Positions 1 to 13,149 of a stretch of DNA of 64,000 nucleotides are shown one piece after another (positions within the stretch are counted from its first letter, which is position 1; each line of letters opens with the position of its first letter). The notes beneath the pieces are model-generated. The model saw nothing but the letters and a program-made list of their open reading frames with translations, made no database searches and was not told the origin of the DNA. Position numbers and translations under genes: made by a program. Location: contig NC_081405.1 in assembly GCF_030272615.1 (NCBI RefSeq), positions 316,140,041 to 316,204,040 of the forward strand, in the 5' to 3' direction. Source of the stretch: Cryptomeria japonica. Taxonomy: Eukaryota > Streptophyta > Pinopsida > Cupressales > Cupressaceae.

Positions 1-115
1 GTGGGATTGCTATGATGAGGTTAAAACTTCATGGGAGGGCACAGAACATATGAGATCATAGTACCCCCATCTTTTTTATGAACTCCAGGAGGAAGTTCAT
101 GCCTAGAGGGGGAGT
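1..115 (+). pseudogene. 3' end of a Ty3/gypsy pol gene (fragment)
   Basis: One frame reads as a short C-terminal tail with a TSWE motif and a YPHLF-like motif, broken by stops. This resembles the end of a Ty3/gypsy polyprotein after integrase. It is directly followed by a purine-rich tract (AGAGGGGGAGTG) and an LTR-like start, which is the expected order. The rest of the element lies outside the window. The family assignment is inferred mostly from position. Confidence 0.4.
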
Positions 116-3100
116 GTGTGAGGCCCTACCCCAACTCATCCTAGAATTTCAGTGATTTTCATGTTGGGACTATTATGAATGCTTTATTTTTATGCATTAT
201 GGATTTAGAACTTATATGATTCCATGATTTGGATAACATTGATGTATATTGATTCTTCATTTCTATGCATTATGGATATAAAACTCTATATAATTCTAGA
301 TTAGCATAACTTTGAGATGATGTATGTCATTATTGGAATTGCAGGACTTTATTATGATGCTAGAAATAGGATGCATATCTTATGTATGGATCAAAATTAA
401 GAGGATTATGATAATTGCTTATGTGGATTTGCCTTGATATATGATATGTTGATTTGCATAATGTCAATTATATGCAGAGTGTTTGATGTGTATTCTAATT
501 TATGTGTTTAATATTATATGAGGCTATTGGGAAATACTAATGTGTAATTGAGATGCGCAGGAAAATTATCCATGTGACCATGGAAGAACCAAACCTAGAC
601 CTATGTACATTCGTAAAAACCAGGCGTTGTCTATTTGGAGAGACAACACCTCATATGTATCATATTTTATTCGTGAAAGTAAATGTTGCATGTGTGTTAA
701 AGTGTATTTATTAATTTGTTTAAATCCAACAAGAGACAATTTCCATGTGTAACTATGTAATGTATTTTATTGTGTCACTTGACACATGTGCTGATTAGTG
801 TATTGATTTTTACTTGTCTCTTGGAGGGATATTGTTTCAACCAAATCCCTTTTCAAATATTTGAGTGTGGTCCCAAATTTTCCTTGGGCAGAGAGTCTTT
901 GGAGTGGTCAACTCAGGTTTGACCCGGAGGTTAACTTTAGATGGGTTTCTAAGGGGTCAAATGGACTCCTAGGGGTAGTTTAAGGGTTTTTCCAAAGGTC
1001 CATAGGGTATACCTATGGGTTAGGGGTATTTTTAAGCATGTGACTACTCCCATGTGACTGTTTAGTCACCTCAAAAATTGGTTTTCCCAAGATGAGCGAA
1101 AATCCAACTTGGAAGGTCCCTCCTAGGTTAGATAACCTTCCTTTCTTGTGTCAATTTCTCTTCCCCACCTTCTCTTACCTTTTCTCTTTCCATTTTTAGT
1201 AACTTGTAAGAGGTTGGGAAGATCAACCAATGGGAACTCTCACTCTATCCAAGAGGTTGGGAAGAGTGAGAGAAGCCTTCTTAGGCAAGGTTTAGGGACT
1301 TAGAGAGTAATCGCCTACTCTCCATCTATGGAGATCTTGCAAATTTGAAAACCAGTTTTAGGATAGAATTTTGGCTAAGTGTTGGAGGAAAGAATTGTGG
1401 AATTGGGCTGCTCTTCCCCAACTAGATTCTAGCAAACCTTTTGTTAGATTGGAGGTTGGTCCATCTTCTTCCTTGCATGTTGAAAATTTATTTCTTAAAA
1501 GGATGTTTGAATGTAAATGTTGTTTCTTTGTGTTTCCTTTGTGAAAGTATTATGTGATCTCCCTTTTATTTCTTTTTATGCATTTTCTTGTGATTTGGGA
1601 GTATCCAAGGCGTTCTACCCTTGGGAGGGTAGAAAGGTCTTGTGGGTGGAAGGAGTTTGACAGCCTTAGAGTGAGAGGCTCTCATTATGAGAGTGATCTC
1701 AAGGGTTTGTTTATGTGACCATTACTGCATAGCCTTGTTTATGCATTTGGGGGTCATAAGGGGAGAAAGTATGGTATGCATACCTTGGGGGGAATAAGGA
1801 TGTGGGGTTAGTGGACTTATGTTGTAATTTTGGTTGCCATGAGATGGCTTTTGATCTACCATTCTTGCAGTTCTCGTCAAGGTATTTGGTCCACTTCCAC
1901 CCTTGTAAAACATCACATTTTGTGATGAAGTTTAGCCTTGGATGGAAAAGTGTCTGTTGAGTTTGGTTTCCCTTGCTTGTTTGTGTTTTCTTGAGTGTAA
2001 CTCGTCTAGGGCTTGGTTCTCCAAGATCGGGGGTGACTTCTAGTAAGCCTAGGTTGGGAGGTGAGTTCTCTATGGTCATAGCCTTAAGATTTGTATGCAG
2101 GTTGCTTCGAAAAGACAAAAAAAAAAAGAGGAAAGCTAGGAGTTGCTGATTTTATTTAAATTGCAGAAAAAGAATAGGAGATGTAATATTGTATTTTAGT
2201 TGTAGAAATGTAAAAGAAGAGTTTTATGTTGTATTTTATTTGCAAAAAGATGTATTTATTCTATTTAAGTCCTCATTTAATAGGAATGAGAGACTAGCTG
2301 GGTATTTCACCCATTTGTGAAGTTGACAATATTGTATTCTAAGTATTCTTTAAAGAAAAGTATTCTTTTGTTAAGGTGTTATTGCAAATTAAAATATATA
2401 TTCATGGGTTAAGTTTCTATAGTATGAGTAAAATCTATTGCTTTGATTCTTGAAAATAAAAAAGGCATTTTATCATTTTATGCTTATTGAAAATAATAGA
2501 AAGGAATGGAGTCCAAAAACATTAAAGTTAGTGAGCTAGAAATTATTCTATTAGTCCCATTTATTTATGTCCAAATGCAAATATGGTTTAATAAAAATTT
2601 GGAGAATAATGGTTTTGTCTGTTTAATATTTTAAATGATTTTTTTTAGGCTATTATAGTTGTTGTTTTTAATTTATTATATTCTGTCATCTTTCCTTTTT
2701 CTTTTTACTATTGCAGAAATAAATCTAGGATTAATAGGCCATCTCTAAAGTTAGCAGCTAGATATTTAAAAGAAAAAGGAATACAATTATTTAGAACTGT
2801 TAATTTTAAATAATTTGTTTTAAAGTTCTTAGGAAAAATATGTCTTAAGCCTAAGAAAATGCTTGGCCTTCATAATGCTATGTTTATTATGGAAAGAAAA
2901 TGATTAGATTTAATGCCCCATATTAATAACAAACAAAGATAAAATCTAATATATGTTAAATGGGTTTATGCCTAATTTTTAATGAAGAAATGAACTATAT
3001 GAAATATTTAACATGTTGTTTATTTTATATACTGTCATTATTCCTAATGTTGCATATTAAAATAAATCATACCTAAGAAATGAAACATATGTCTATTGTT

Positions 3101-3198
3101 ATGCTGCCATTATTTTATTAATTCCTCCAAGCTTAAAAAAGAGAAGAAGAAGATATATATGTAAATCTATATTAACCCTAATCCTAAAATACCCCTTG

Positions 3199-3286
3199 AA
3201 ATATTATATATATATATATCTATACATATATGTATACATATATATATACATGTATATATATATGTATACATATATATATGTATACA

Positions 3287-3324
<38 letters not shown>

Positions 3325-3350
3325 CATATATATACATATATATTTTTAAA
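3199..3350. repeat. Imperfect AT microsatellite
   Basis: TATATA runs are interrupted by regular ATACAT and ATGTAT units. The ORF across it is a low-complexity Tyr/Ile artefact. Confidence 0.9.
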
Positions 3351-3389
3351 AAAATGAAAAATAAAAACACAAAAAAAAACCTATGCTAA

Positions 3390-3650
3390 ACCCCCCCAGA
3401 GCTAAAGCTCTCATGGGACCCCCAGGCATCACAGGCCCTCTGTGGGCTGCAACCCACAGAGGCACCACAGAGGCATCGTGGTGCTACTGTGGGTTGTGAC
3501 TCGCAGAGGCGACCGTGGTCGCCATTGCAGTCCACATCCCACAGGGACGCCGCGGTGTCACTGCGGGCCGTGACACGCAGTGGCGCGCACGGTGCCGTTG
3601 TGGGTGGTGCAAACCACCTCCCACACCCCCCTTCAAAGCAAAGCCCCTGC
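3390..3650. other. GC-rich island with CCCACAGAGG/CCTCTGTGGG motifs
   Basis: About 260 bp of markedly GC-rich DNA sits between two AT microsatellites. It contains a 10-bp inverted repeat with a 6-base loop at 3437-3462 and several diverged copies of the same motif in both orientations. Overlapping ORFs on both strands are explained by base composition. It may be a structured or regulatory part of the LTR. Confidence 0.6.
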
Positions 3651-3854
3651 AACAAGGAAAAAGGAAACCGTCGCCATGTGATAGGGCTGGCCCTCCTCCG
3701 CCATGCTCTCCTTCAGCCCTGCATTACATGAAACCCTAACCCAAAATTCAAGTTAGGGGTTTCATTGAGTTAGTTGGAAATATTAGTATGGGTAGTCTAT
3801 TATCTTTATAGGAATTAGAATTTAGGTTTTAGGTCATTTTAATATTTAGTTTAA

Positions 3855-3856
<2 letters not shown>

Positions 3857-3904
<48 letters not shown>
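3857..3904. repeat. (AT)n microsatellite
   Basis: An uninterrupted TA/AT dinucleotide run of about 48 bp. A shorter run lies at about 4053-4070. Confidence 0.95.
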
Positions 3905-3911
<7 letters not shown>

Positions 3912-4659
3912 TACATGGAGGGAAACCTTTTTCAAATTTGAAAAGGGCAAACTCACATGTGTGTTAGTTATGATTAAGATGTTATTGAAATGAGTATATA
4001 GTTTTATTACATCTTTTCTTTTATTATTAACTAGTCGTAGGACTCTCTTTCTCTATATATATATATATATATTTGTTAATAAACATTTACATATATATAA
4101 CTTTAAATTTATTTCTTTTCCTTTGAGTCTTAAGTTTACATAGAGATAATAATCTACTTTTGAGAGTTATTTAGTTATAGGGGATTATTTTTGTTCGCCC
4201 TTAACTTTGGTTTATCAAAATTATAGCTGTATAGGGCAATTTATATTATGGGTTAATTTTTAACCCTTTAGATGGATTTTTTGACACATTATTTTTATCG
4301 CTCAATTGATTTATAAAATTTAATATTCTAAGCACTAGAATCAATATAATTAACTCTTAGAGAAATGACAAGATTAAATGTGGTTAATCTTATCCCATGA
4401 CCATAAGTTGTAGATTATTATTTGATTAAATGGATTAATTAGTGTTAAAATAATGATTCGTTTGGAGAGTTGATATTCTGCATTTAATTAATTTATTTTT
4501 GCATACTTGATTTAGTTGTTTAGATTAACTTTAGTTGAAAGGAATTCAAACATAGTTAAGACGAGACTTATTATTGCATTTTTATTTTAGCAAATTTAGT
4601 TTTATTAGGTTGTTTTAAAAAAAATTATTCTGTTTTTGCCCAAAAGTTTGGGCATGACA

Positions 4660-5199
4660 AAAGATAAGCTGTGATAGTAAAAAATGATCTATGAATACAA
4701 ATCAAGCTATAAATAAGAAGACACTACTTACACATCATTTAGAAGACCAATATAATAGTATCAAATAAGTGAATGGATGGCAAAACAAGTGACATTCCAC
4801 CTTAAATATAGCTCTAGACCTCAAAATAGAAACTGTGTAAGAGAGTAATAATGACATGAGAATAGGAAGATCTCAGTTGTGAAAGGGAAGGATATCTATG
4901 AGAGCTATAAGGGTTATAATTTATAATCACAAAAAGTTTAAATAAACCTAAATGACAATGTAGTGAAGGGGGAGTTATTTCCTTAATCCTACTCCAAGTA
5001 GTGTATGAAGCTCAAGAATGATAATCAAGGAGTATAAATATACATAGAAATAATGCTTGTTCATACAAAGAATGATTATACAGAACTAAAGGGTGGTCAT
5101 CTTCAAGAGAACACTAATATAACCATAGACTCACTCTTGTGCCTAATTTGAGCCCCATATTGATTAAACATCATATATTTTGGAGTTAAACAAAAGTAG
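4660..5199. other. No recognisable feature
   Basis: AT-rich sequence without a convincing ORF, RNA gene or repeat on either strand. It could be internal sequence of the retroelement whose degenerate integrase-like piece follows. Confidence 0.4.
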
Positions 5200-5450
5200 T
5201 CAAGAAATTTTAAGAAGATTTGATCCCTAAAATGAAGGTTTATTTATTTTACATGACAAAGAGGTATCAATTTCATGCATGTCAAGAAGGGATTATTTTT
5301 CTTAAATTGGAAAGTTTAGTTAAGAAGACCATTCTGTTAGCTGAACTCATCATGCAAGATATTATGAGAAATTTGGGGGCAATAATTATTTTATATGATA
5401 GAGACATCAAGCCTTAGACCTATTTTAAAACCCAAGATGGGTAGAGTATT
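5200..5450 (+). pseudogene. Degenerate Ty3/gypsy integrase-core-like fragment
   Basis: A 65-residue open stretch at 5220-5417 ends in AELIMQDIMRNLG...YDRDIKP. This resembles the integrase core segment in which a helix of the form AxLFMxHIFRxHG precedes a strand ending SDRDxxF, so the DRD would hold the second catalytic aspartate. The preceding MTKRYQFHAC fits the VDRxxKxxHFIPC segment. The similarity is weak and flanking frames are full of stops, so this is a tentative call for a relic. Confidence 0.35.
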
Positions 5451-7780
5451 AGTTAAGGGGCCATTTGGGAGCATATGCATAAATTTTACAATATATTTGA
5501 CACCTTTTATGCACGCTCTTTCAATTTTGATGACTAGAGAACATATTTTTCATGCAAATTGTTGAAGGAAAAGCTAAAGTCAAGCACAAAAATAGTTTTA
5601 ACAAATTATAAAGCATCATGTAAAGAAGAAGTGGAGTCAACTAAATATTTTCGTCTTTTATTTGAGACAAAAGAGAGTTATTTATATTAAATACATATTT
5701 ATACTCTTTCTTTCTTAGTTCTTTCTTCTTTCTTCTTTTCACATAGAAAAGGAAAAAGCATTGTAACTAATTTTTAAAAAGATTTACTATTATAAGTAAT
5801 TTGGTTTTTTAGTATTAGAAGAAATTTTCTAGATTCATTATAGTAGAAAATCTATTTATTCAATAAAGAGTAGTAGTTACCCCTCTCAAATATCTTATCT
5901 TATGTGATAAATGAATGATTTTTTATGCAACTTCTACGATTCATCTATAAATCCTCCAATTATATCCCATTCAAAGAATATTGATACAAGAAAATATATG
6001 ATTAATGAAAGTCATAGACTGTGTTAGTTGATTTCAATAGGTTCAAGTTGTGAAAATAATAGGTTTTCCTTGAAGAAAACACTGAATTCAAAACCTTCAT
6101 ATGAAATACTTATATTTGAAAGTTCTAAGTTGAGTTGTGAACAAACAAAACCCCTTTATTGAAGTAGATTGTGAGTTAGGACATCAAGTAGATTTTCAAT
6201 TTTTTTTGTATCACATCCTAGGGTCCATAGATTCAATTCAATTTATCCATATATCCCTTTTTCTTGTTAAAAAAATGGTTTTAGGAGGTTCATAAAACAA
6301 AATAGCCCTCTCTGGATGTTTATACTCGCCATAAGCTACCTACATCTTGATGATGATCCCATGTTTCATAGGATAGGGGTGAACCTACAATAGTGGGATA
6401 CACTTTTCTACCAACTTTGACACTGGAATATTCATTTTCAAAAATAACTTTAGATTTAGACACCATTTACATCTAAAACATAAGGAATTTGTAGATGATA
6501 TGAACTAGTAATTTTTGTAATTTTCTATGTAGATTCAAAAAATATTTTTTTATAATTTTTGGAATCAATTTGCTTCCAGTTTTCAATCTTCCTCAAAAGC
6601 TAGTTTTTTTCAAAAAACAACACTTTTAAAGAGTGATAATCACTCTGTATAGCATAATTTTTTTTCTATAATAGATATGAAAGTGATTCTTTCAAATTTG
6701 GTTTTAACATCGATACCTAGTGTTTGCAATTGGTTTCGTAACATTATCTTTAATATTTCATATTTTTTTAAGATTAGAATTTGAGTTAACTATAATTTTG
6801 ACATATGTCCATTTGATATTCCATAACTTGTTGTTTATGCAATGAAAGTCAAATTTTTTTTTTGGAAAGAGGACTTAAATACCTAGTACGTAAATATTTT
6901 TTAGAATTTTTTGGGTGACATTTACTATTTTTCCATAAGAATTGAACAAATAAGTTCATGTTTGGTGAAAACCCTACATTCATAAGAAATAAAATAAAAT
7001 ATATTAATGAAATTAAATATAATAAAAGTTATATTATTTAGAAAGCTTATAATAAGGGCTAAATAATTTTTAAAATTTTTTCTAAATGAATTCATTTGAC
7101 CCCGCAAAAGCTAATGTAAAATTAGTTTTTTATCAGCATTTGATCGATGCAGAGGAGACTCCATTGCAAGTATGATTTAGAAGTAGAGAGCTTATATTCA
7201 AGAAATTTTGATCTAAGAGCCTTTTTATCAAATTCTCTTCAATTAATTACTTCAAATGGGACCAATTAATTACTTCAAATGGGACCTCTTAAAGTTTAAA
7301 TCATTATTTTTTCTAAAAAATGTATGATTTCAACAAGAATCGGGATGTACAAAAAACTGGAAACCAACATTGTGAGTTCACCCATAGGCAAGTTTCACAC
7401 TTAGCTAGGGTGGAATCTATGATAGTTATTTTTTGCATGACTAATGGGATAGTGAAATATTTTTAGTTCACAAATAGCTTCATATTTATTTTTATTTTGG
7501 TATGAACAATAATAACTTTAGTCTTTTGAGGTGAAAAATTCATACTTAGTGACTCTATGGTTCTAGTTTCATGTAGATATAGTGCAGACAACATATAAGA
7601 AGGATAAGAAAAAGAGGAAGTGCAACTCCTTTTGAGTATTTTTTAACCGTCACCACCTTAAAGATAAGGAAGAGTAGTAAGATGATATCCTTGTCTATCA
7701 GGAAGGACACGATCTACACCTTCTAACTATAAAACTATAGTTTCAATTACTATTAATCCAATACCAATAAATGTAATTGT
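5451..7780. other. No recognisable feature
   Basis: AT-rich and rich in stop codons on both strands. I see no conserved protein motif, tandem array or RNA gene. A 60-residue minus-strand ORF near 6925-7107 is compositional. It may be the leader or LTR of the gypsy element whose gag follows, but no terminus is visible. Confidence 0.4.
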
Positions 7781-7789
7781 TGCACCTAA

Positions 7790-9460
7790 GAATTAGCCTT
7801 TTATCCTTTTCAACCAAGGTAGTCCTCTAAATTTAGCCCAACATGATTATATACCTATGTCAACCTTCAAAAGAATCCCATTTTTTTTGGTTGAAGACCA
7901 AACCACCCCTATTAAGCTTATTGGATATATAAAGTCATTTTTTGGAGTCTATAATATTACACAATTGAATGTTACAATTATGTTTCTTGTGGTATCCTTC
8001 AAAGGGAAAACATTTCAATGATTTAGACACTTGCTAGTAAGCTCCATAACTAGATGGGATTAGCTAGGTGATGTTCTTTTTAGGCATTTTGAGGAGAAAT
8101 TAGATCATTTATTATTGGTAGAAAAATTGACCACCATATATAGAGCTCCACAAGGCAATACGATCAATTTCAATTTTTGTTTTTAAAAGTCTTATAATAG
8201 AATACTACCTACGATGAGGCATTCTACTAATCATGTTTTTTTTGTTTTTTATATTATGTTAAGGCTCTTAATTGTAATATTTTAGTGATGATTAATTCTA
8301 CAGGTGGTAGAACACTACAACTTTTGATATTGCCATAAGAGAATAAAATAGCCTTATATAGGCTAGCAAAATAGCACCAAGACCTCATGTGAAATTTTTC
8401 CTAGAGATGGAATCACCTATACCATTACAAATATGTGCTATAACTATTATACATCTTGTTTTTGCATTAAATTACCAAAATTCATCCGAAAATAAGGTTT
8501 TTCAACCTTATTTTCTGATGAATCAGTCAATATCAATAAGAAACAAGGCCAATATTATAGAACTTATCAAACCCCATATCAGCCTAATATGCCTCTGTAC
8601 CAAGCTAATCCCCAAAATCAAACAAGAAATTATAATGCAAGGCCTTATTACTCTTATAACATAAACACAACCAACTGTTTTAGGGAGAATTTTCTAGTGA
8701 AAAATAGCATGGCACAAGATTATGAATGCCTTTTAACATGTAATAAACTTCTTAATCAAAATAAATGTTGTAATGAAATGCTAAATCAAGCCCTCGTGGT
8801 TAGAATAACTTTATTGTTCCACATGATGCAATAGAAGAAACTAATTAACAAAATTACTCTCATACCTTTATAGCAATTAATATGAGGTCCAAAATGAGAG
8901 TTGTTGACATAGGAAAACAAGGCTAAAATCAAGATTATCCAAGTCAACAAGGTCATGTTAGGCCATCATCTTCACAAAATATTAAAAATTTTAGCAATAA
9001 ATCAAGTACATACAAGCAAATATAAACAAAAATACCAACCATAGATGTTAAAAACACAATGAGATTTTGTTTCCCCAAGAGGGCAACAAAAGATTATTAA
9101 AACTCTATTAAATATTTTAGAGAGAATAAAAAAGAAAATATCAGTGTGTCAATGTGGGATTCTCTATCTTTTCCTAGTTAGATTCACTTATTACAAAATG
9201 TTTTAGCTATAATCGCCTTGTCAAATGAGCATCCTAAAGAAAAATATAAAGTTGTGCTTGCAAACGGTTCCAAAACAAAGAGTGAACAATTGACTCAAGA
9301 ACACCTCCATTTAACATAACCTTGATTATATGGAAACATCTTGTTTGTAATTGTATGATTTATTGAGGAGAAAGAAACTCCATGATGCTTGAATAAATTA
9401 TAGATAAGTTGAATTTATCATATGAGAGTCTAAATCAAAAGGGTTAATTTAGTTGAATGG
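7790..9460 (+). pseudogene. Ty3/gypsy gag (and protease start), decayed
   Basis: Broken frames around 7800-8290 read as a plant gypsy gag: a segment like FKGKTFQ, then RWD...FRHFEEKLDHLLLV, then EKLTTIYRAPQGNTINFN. These correspond to the retrotransposon gag core in which the capsid helices lead to the conserved FxERF/LxxLxQ region. At 8389-8834 two overlapping open frames carry an Asn/Gln/Tyr-rich tail typical of the gag C-terminus. Many stops and frameshifts make it non-functional. It shares strand and order with the RNase H, RT and integrase relics at 12.1-13.6 and 20.5-22.4 kb, so all are probably one element split by insertions. Confidence 0.6.
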
Positions 9461-9504
9461 GAAAAGCATAAAAATAGTTGGGTTATTGTCCATCCCAAAG
9501 GGAA

Positions 9505-12075
9505 TTTATTTTGTCGATTTATCATTGGCATTATATTGTCATTGATGTCAACTAATATAGAAGGTTACGGGTATAGCTTGTAATCGGTAAGAAGAGGATG
9601 TCAACCAACATTATAGTCATTGGAGTCACTGGTACACAGGTTAGTGTTGGCATAAGTGTGGAATTTTGACCGATGAGAAAGTATTGGAGACCGGTATGGT
9701 ATGCCAACTGGTGAGTGATGTGCTGGTAGTGTATGGTTTCTAATTAGTATGCATGGTTACCAGATGTAGGTTGAGCTAATGGAGAATGTGCAAACAACCA
9801 GTATGCATTAGGGTGTCTTACTAAAGGACTCCCACAAGATAGAGATGTTGTCATCGGATGAAGAGAAGATTGACAGAGAGTGTTCTTAACCAGATCATAT
9901 GTGCCTAGTTGAAGTTATGTCTTCTCAAATAGGAAAGTCATATTGGTGTAACATTGGAAGTAGACTGAGCAGAGTGTAATGATGACTGGTTCTTGCAAGT
10001 CATTGGTTAGCAAGTGACAAGGATCCATTTCCACCACTAAGTGGTAATAATGAACTTATCCCCAAACATCCATGGAATGCATTATCTCTCTAGGATAGGT
10101 TAGTCAAGAAGTTAAAGGAAAGTGATTGAAGGATCACACTGGATCAACTGGTGAAATACAAAGATTCCTTAGGTGCATGGAATTTGAGATATGCACTAGT
10201 TAGGAAGATTAGATGGCATGATGGGTTACCGAGACATAGAAGAAAGAGTAAAGAAGTGATGGGATTGTCATTTTGTCAAACCGATTAAGATGTTGTCTAG
10301 TCAAATAAAGATGAAGGTAAGTTTGAGCATCTGCAGATAGAGAGTGTATCCAGAATACAGATTGAGATGGTTAAAGTTTGATGGAATGCTTTCATCAAGG
10401 TGGTTCCTGAGATAAAGACAAGAGTAGTGTCTACCGGTAAGTATGTTAACCAGTAAGCAAGCAAAGTGCAGAAGTGAAAGGCTACTATCTCATGAAGATG
10501 GGCGTGCTGTGGTTTGGAAAGTGAGGTGACTGAGAAAAGGTGTTCCATCGTCACAACAACAAAGTGCAGGCTTAAAGGTTGACCGGTTAGGGTATAACCG
10601 ATAGGGTTAGTGAACTGGTAGATGAGCACCAGTAGTGTATGATGTGGTCCCTGATAGAGTCTTAACCAAAATAAGTGACTGAGTTGAACTAGATGGCAAC
10701 TGAGATTGACATGTAGGACACATATGGTGTACATGTAGTGGAGGATAAATGGTGCATCGACGAGGTTGGTGATGAGTCGGTCGACATTAAATGAAGACCC
10801 CGACTATCATTGGTCGATTGCAAGGATTTTGTGGCTCAAGAAAGATCAAATGATAGAGATCAACGACATGCGCTAATCGATGTAGAGTGTCCAGGTACAG
10901 ACCAAAGTAGGTGAAGAAAACTGCCAGACCATTTATGGTGATTAACCAAGTGCCAAGCTGACGAAGAGTTCGTGTTTGCTAAGTATAGAAACATGCTTTG
11001 GAAGAAAAGAGATATGGTGGTTATGTCTTATTGCTTACAAGTTGTCAATCCATGTGCAGATTAGATCTGATTCGATTTGCCTCATGGTTGGTAAAGAAAC
11101 CCAAGCGTGCTAAATTTGGAATGTCCATTTTGGTAGGAATGCTCACATATAAATGTGGAGATCGAAGACCATATTTAATGTTTTTGCACGAGAGAGTGAT
11201 TTCTGTGAAGGGAGTAAAATTAAAGAGTTAGTTATTCAAAGATCCCATTGACAATCACTGAGGTAACTGAGTGCTTGAGAGAGAAGGTCGGTAAGAAGAG
11301 TTCAACTAGAAAGGTTAAGGCAACCAATAGACTATCACTGAACTTGATAGTGAGGTGAACTGGTAGTGTTTGAACCAGGAAGAAGGTACTATAGAGGGAA
11401 GTTGTGCATTTTGAGTGTTAGTGGAGATCTAACAAGGCAAGATCAAAGAAGGGCTTGACCGATAAGCTGAGAACTGGTAGTGATTAGAGAGAACAGTGAA
11501 TTGAAAAAGAAGAGGTGGAATCTAAACCGATAAGGAAACAACAACAAGCAAAGAAGAGTAGAGAGAGAGTGAGAAGAGAGAAGACAAGTCAGAGACATAA
11601 TAGAGGGAGAGTTAGAGAAGGTTAGCAAAGAACCGATAGAAAACTGAATAGAGGTGAACCGATAAAGAGATATGTGTAAGAGTTACAAAGCTCATTTGTA
11701 ACAAGGCTATTACCTTTGTATTGATATATTTCATTATGATCACTGAGTTGGATCTTGGTGAAGGGGTTGGTGCTCCTTAGGTTGGTGCCCTAAACTTTAT
11801 AACAATGTTTAATGTGAGGCTGGATTGGAGCAATATACTTGAGCAACATTTCTCATTGAGGTTTTTCTTATGTTGGGGTTTTCTTGTATATCTGGTGTTA
11901 TGTGATGAGTATTTGTTTTTGCTTGCATCTTGATGTTCTCCCCTATCTCACCAATATGTTTACTTTGTGTTAGATCTACTAATCGGTACAAACACATAGG
12001 ATTAAAAGGTTAAAGTTTGGAAACCACTGGTTTAGCCCCCCCCCTTTTTAGTGGCATCTTTTGTTATACATTTAA
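9505..12075 (+). mobile_element. LTR-like insertion (solo LTR or non-autonomous element)
   Basis: Near 9522-9550 the sequence changes to CATTGGCATTATATTGTCA followed by TTGATGTCAAC. This closely matches the start of the copia LTR at 19348 (TGTTGGCAATAAG... TTGATGTCAAC). The block is rich in ACCGGT/ACTGGT-like motifs and ends near 12075 with a C-run resembling the C-rich LTR end at 20508-20520. It separates gypsy gag from the gypsy RNase H-like domain. No coding domain is recognisable. Exact ends and a target duplication could not be fixed, so the borders are approximate. Confidence 0.5.
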
Positions 12076-12099
12076 CACCATATTTTTCCATATTCCTTT

Positions 12100-12480
12100 C
12101 TAAGGATTTTACTACCAAGCTAGGGGAATAGATATCATCTAACTAGCCAAAAATGGTTTTTAGAATGAGATTGGCACTTAGATGACTATAAAATCAAAAT
12201 TGATTGTAAAAGACCACATAGAACCATATATTCCTAATGCTATAAAATTTAATCTTTCTCTTCATGAAAAAAAGGAACATCTTATTATCCAAGATTCCAA
12301 CACTTCCATTGAAGTAATACCTAATCTGGTTTTATATGCATGGGCAACCAAAAAATCATGAGGCCCATCCCTTTAGACATATGGAGGAGGCAGGACTAGA
12401 AATTTACAAGATTTATGAACTACACACTTTTGTCCCAAACCTAGTCAAAGATGATAAATAAAAACATGAACAATAATTCA
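12100..12480 (+). pseudogene. Decayed gypsy polyprotein segment between gag/protease and RNase H
   Basis: Short open stretches such as the one encoding LSLHEKKEHLIIQDSNTSIE are consistent with a polyprotein linker. No catalytic motif is visible. Assignment rests on position between the gag relic and the RNase H-like domain. Confidence 0.35.
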
Positions 12481-12489
12481 ATGACCTAT

Positions 12490-13010
12490 CGCAACTATAT
12501 TTTGATGGCCGAAGAATTAAAATTGGTGCTAGTGTATGGAAAATTTTGGTCTCTAGTAAAGGTGACAAATATTATTTAGTTGTTAAATATTTTTTTGGGT
12601 TGTACTAATAATAATACAAAATATGTCGTACTTGTTCATCGCTTAGAATGTGGAACAAAGAAGAATATCGAATATTTGCAAGTGTTTGGAGATAGTGAGC
12701 TAGTGGTGAATCACATGATGAATGTTAATCTGACAAAAAGTGATTTTCTTAAGTTGTATGAGTATAGGATTTTAGATCTTATAGAAGAATTTGGTTCATG
12801 TTAATTATTATCTAAACCAAGAATTTAGAACAAAGAGGTTGATAAGTTGCTTTTCATGGGTACAAAAAATTATTCCAAATGAGGTAAAAAATATTGAATT
12901 GCAATGGTATGTAAAGGTGGTTGTAAGACCATCAGTTTTGGGTTACACCATTTATTGGAAAGTATTTGACAATGCTAATAAATTCATGAAATTTTTTTAT
13001 TGAAGAGGCT
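12490..13010 (+). pseudogene. Archaeal-type RNase H-like domain of a Ty3/gypsy element, upstream of RT
   Basis: Translation gives LYFDGRRIKIGASVW, then GCTNNNTKYVVLVHRL, then VFGDSELVVNHM. This is the order of a plant aRNase H domain: first Asp in FDG, a conserved CTNN segment where AEY is usual, then GDSE. The FDG and GDSE aspartates are kept, but the AEY glutamate appears lost (TKYVVL). A one-base shift in the T-run near 12590 separates the two halves. This is the extra RNase H class known from the Tat/Ogre branch of Ty3/gypsy. Here it precedes the RT, which begins at about 13150, whereas it usually follows RT and the native RNase H. Confidence 0.65.
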
Positions 13011-13149
13011 CGAATTGCAGCTAGGAATATAAATAAAGTAACACCAATTTGGTGATTAGATTCTACAGTTGAAATCAAACAAGTTCTAAAAGGGGATACT
13101 TACGCTAGAGTCCACTTTTAATGGTGATGCCCAAGAAAAGAGGGAGAGG

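Larger units (their letters stand above)
116..4659 (+). mobile_element. Probable 3' LTR of a Ty3/gypsy element (right border uncertain)
   Basis: The block starts TGTGAGGCCC right after a polypurine tract, as a 3' LTR should. A plausible right border is TTTGGGCATGACA at 4659, giving TGT...ACA ends and a length of about 4.5 kb, long but possible for conifer gypsy elements. The LTR may instead end earlier, near 2100, where an A-rich run begins. The matching left LTR is outside the window, so neither the length nor a target duplication can be checked. Short ORFs inside it are not gene-like. Confidence 0.45.

Noticed and set aside
1711-2118. 135-codon minus-strand ORF
   Set aside because: It lies inside the probable LTR, is antisense to the element, and shows no domain.
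3167-3370. 67-codon minus-strand ORF rich in Tyr and Ile
   Set aside because: It is the translation of the AT microsatellite.
3386-3739. Overlapping ORFs on both strands in the GC-rich island
   Set aside because: Few stop codons are expected at this GC content. No protein motif, and the underlying DNA is made of repeated CCCACAGAGG units.
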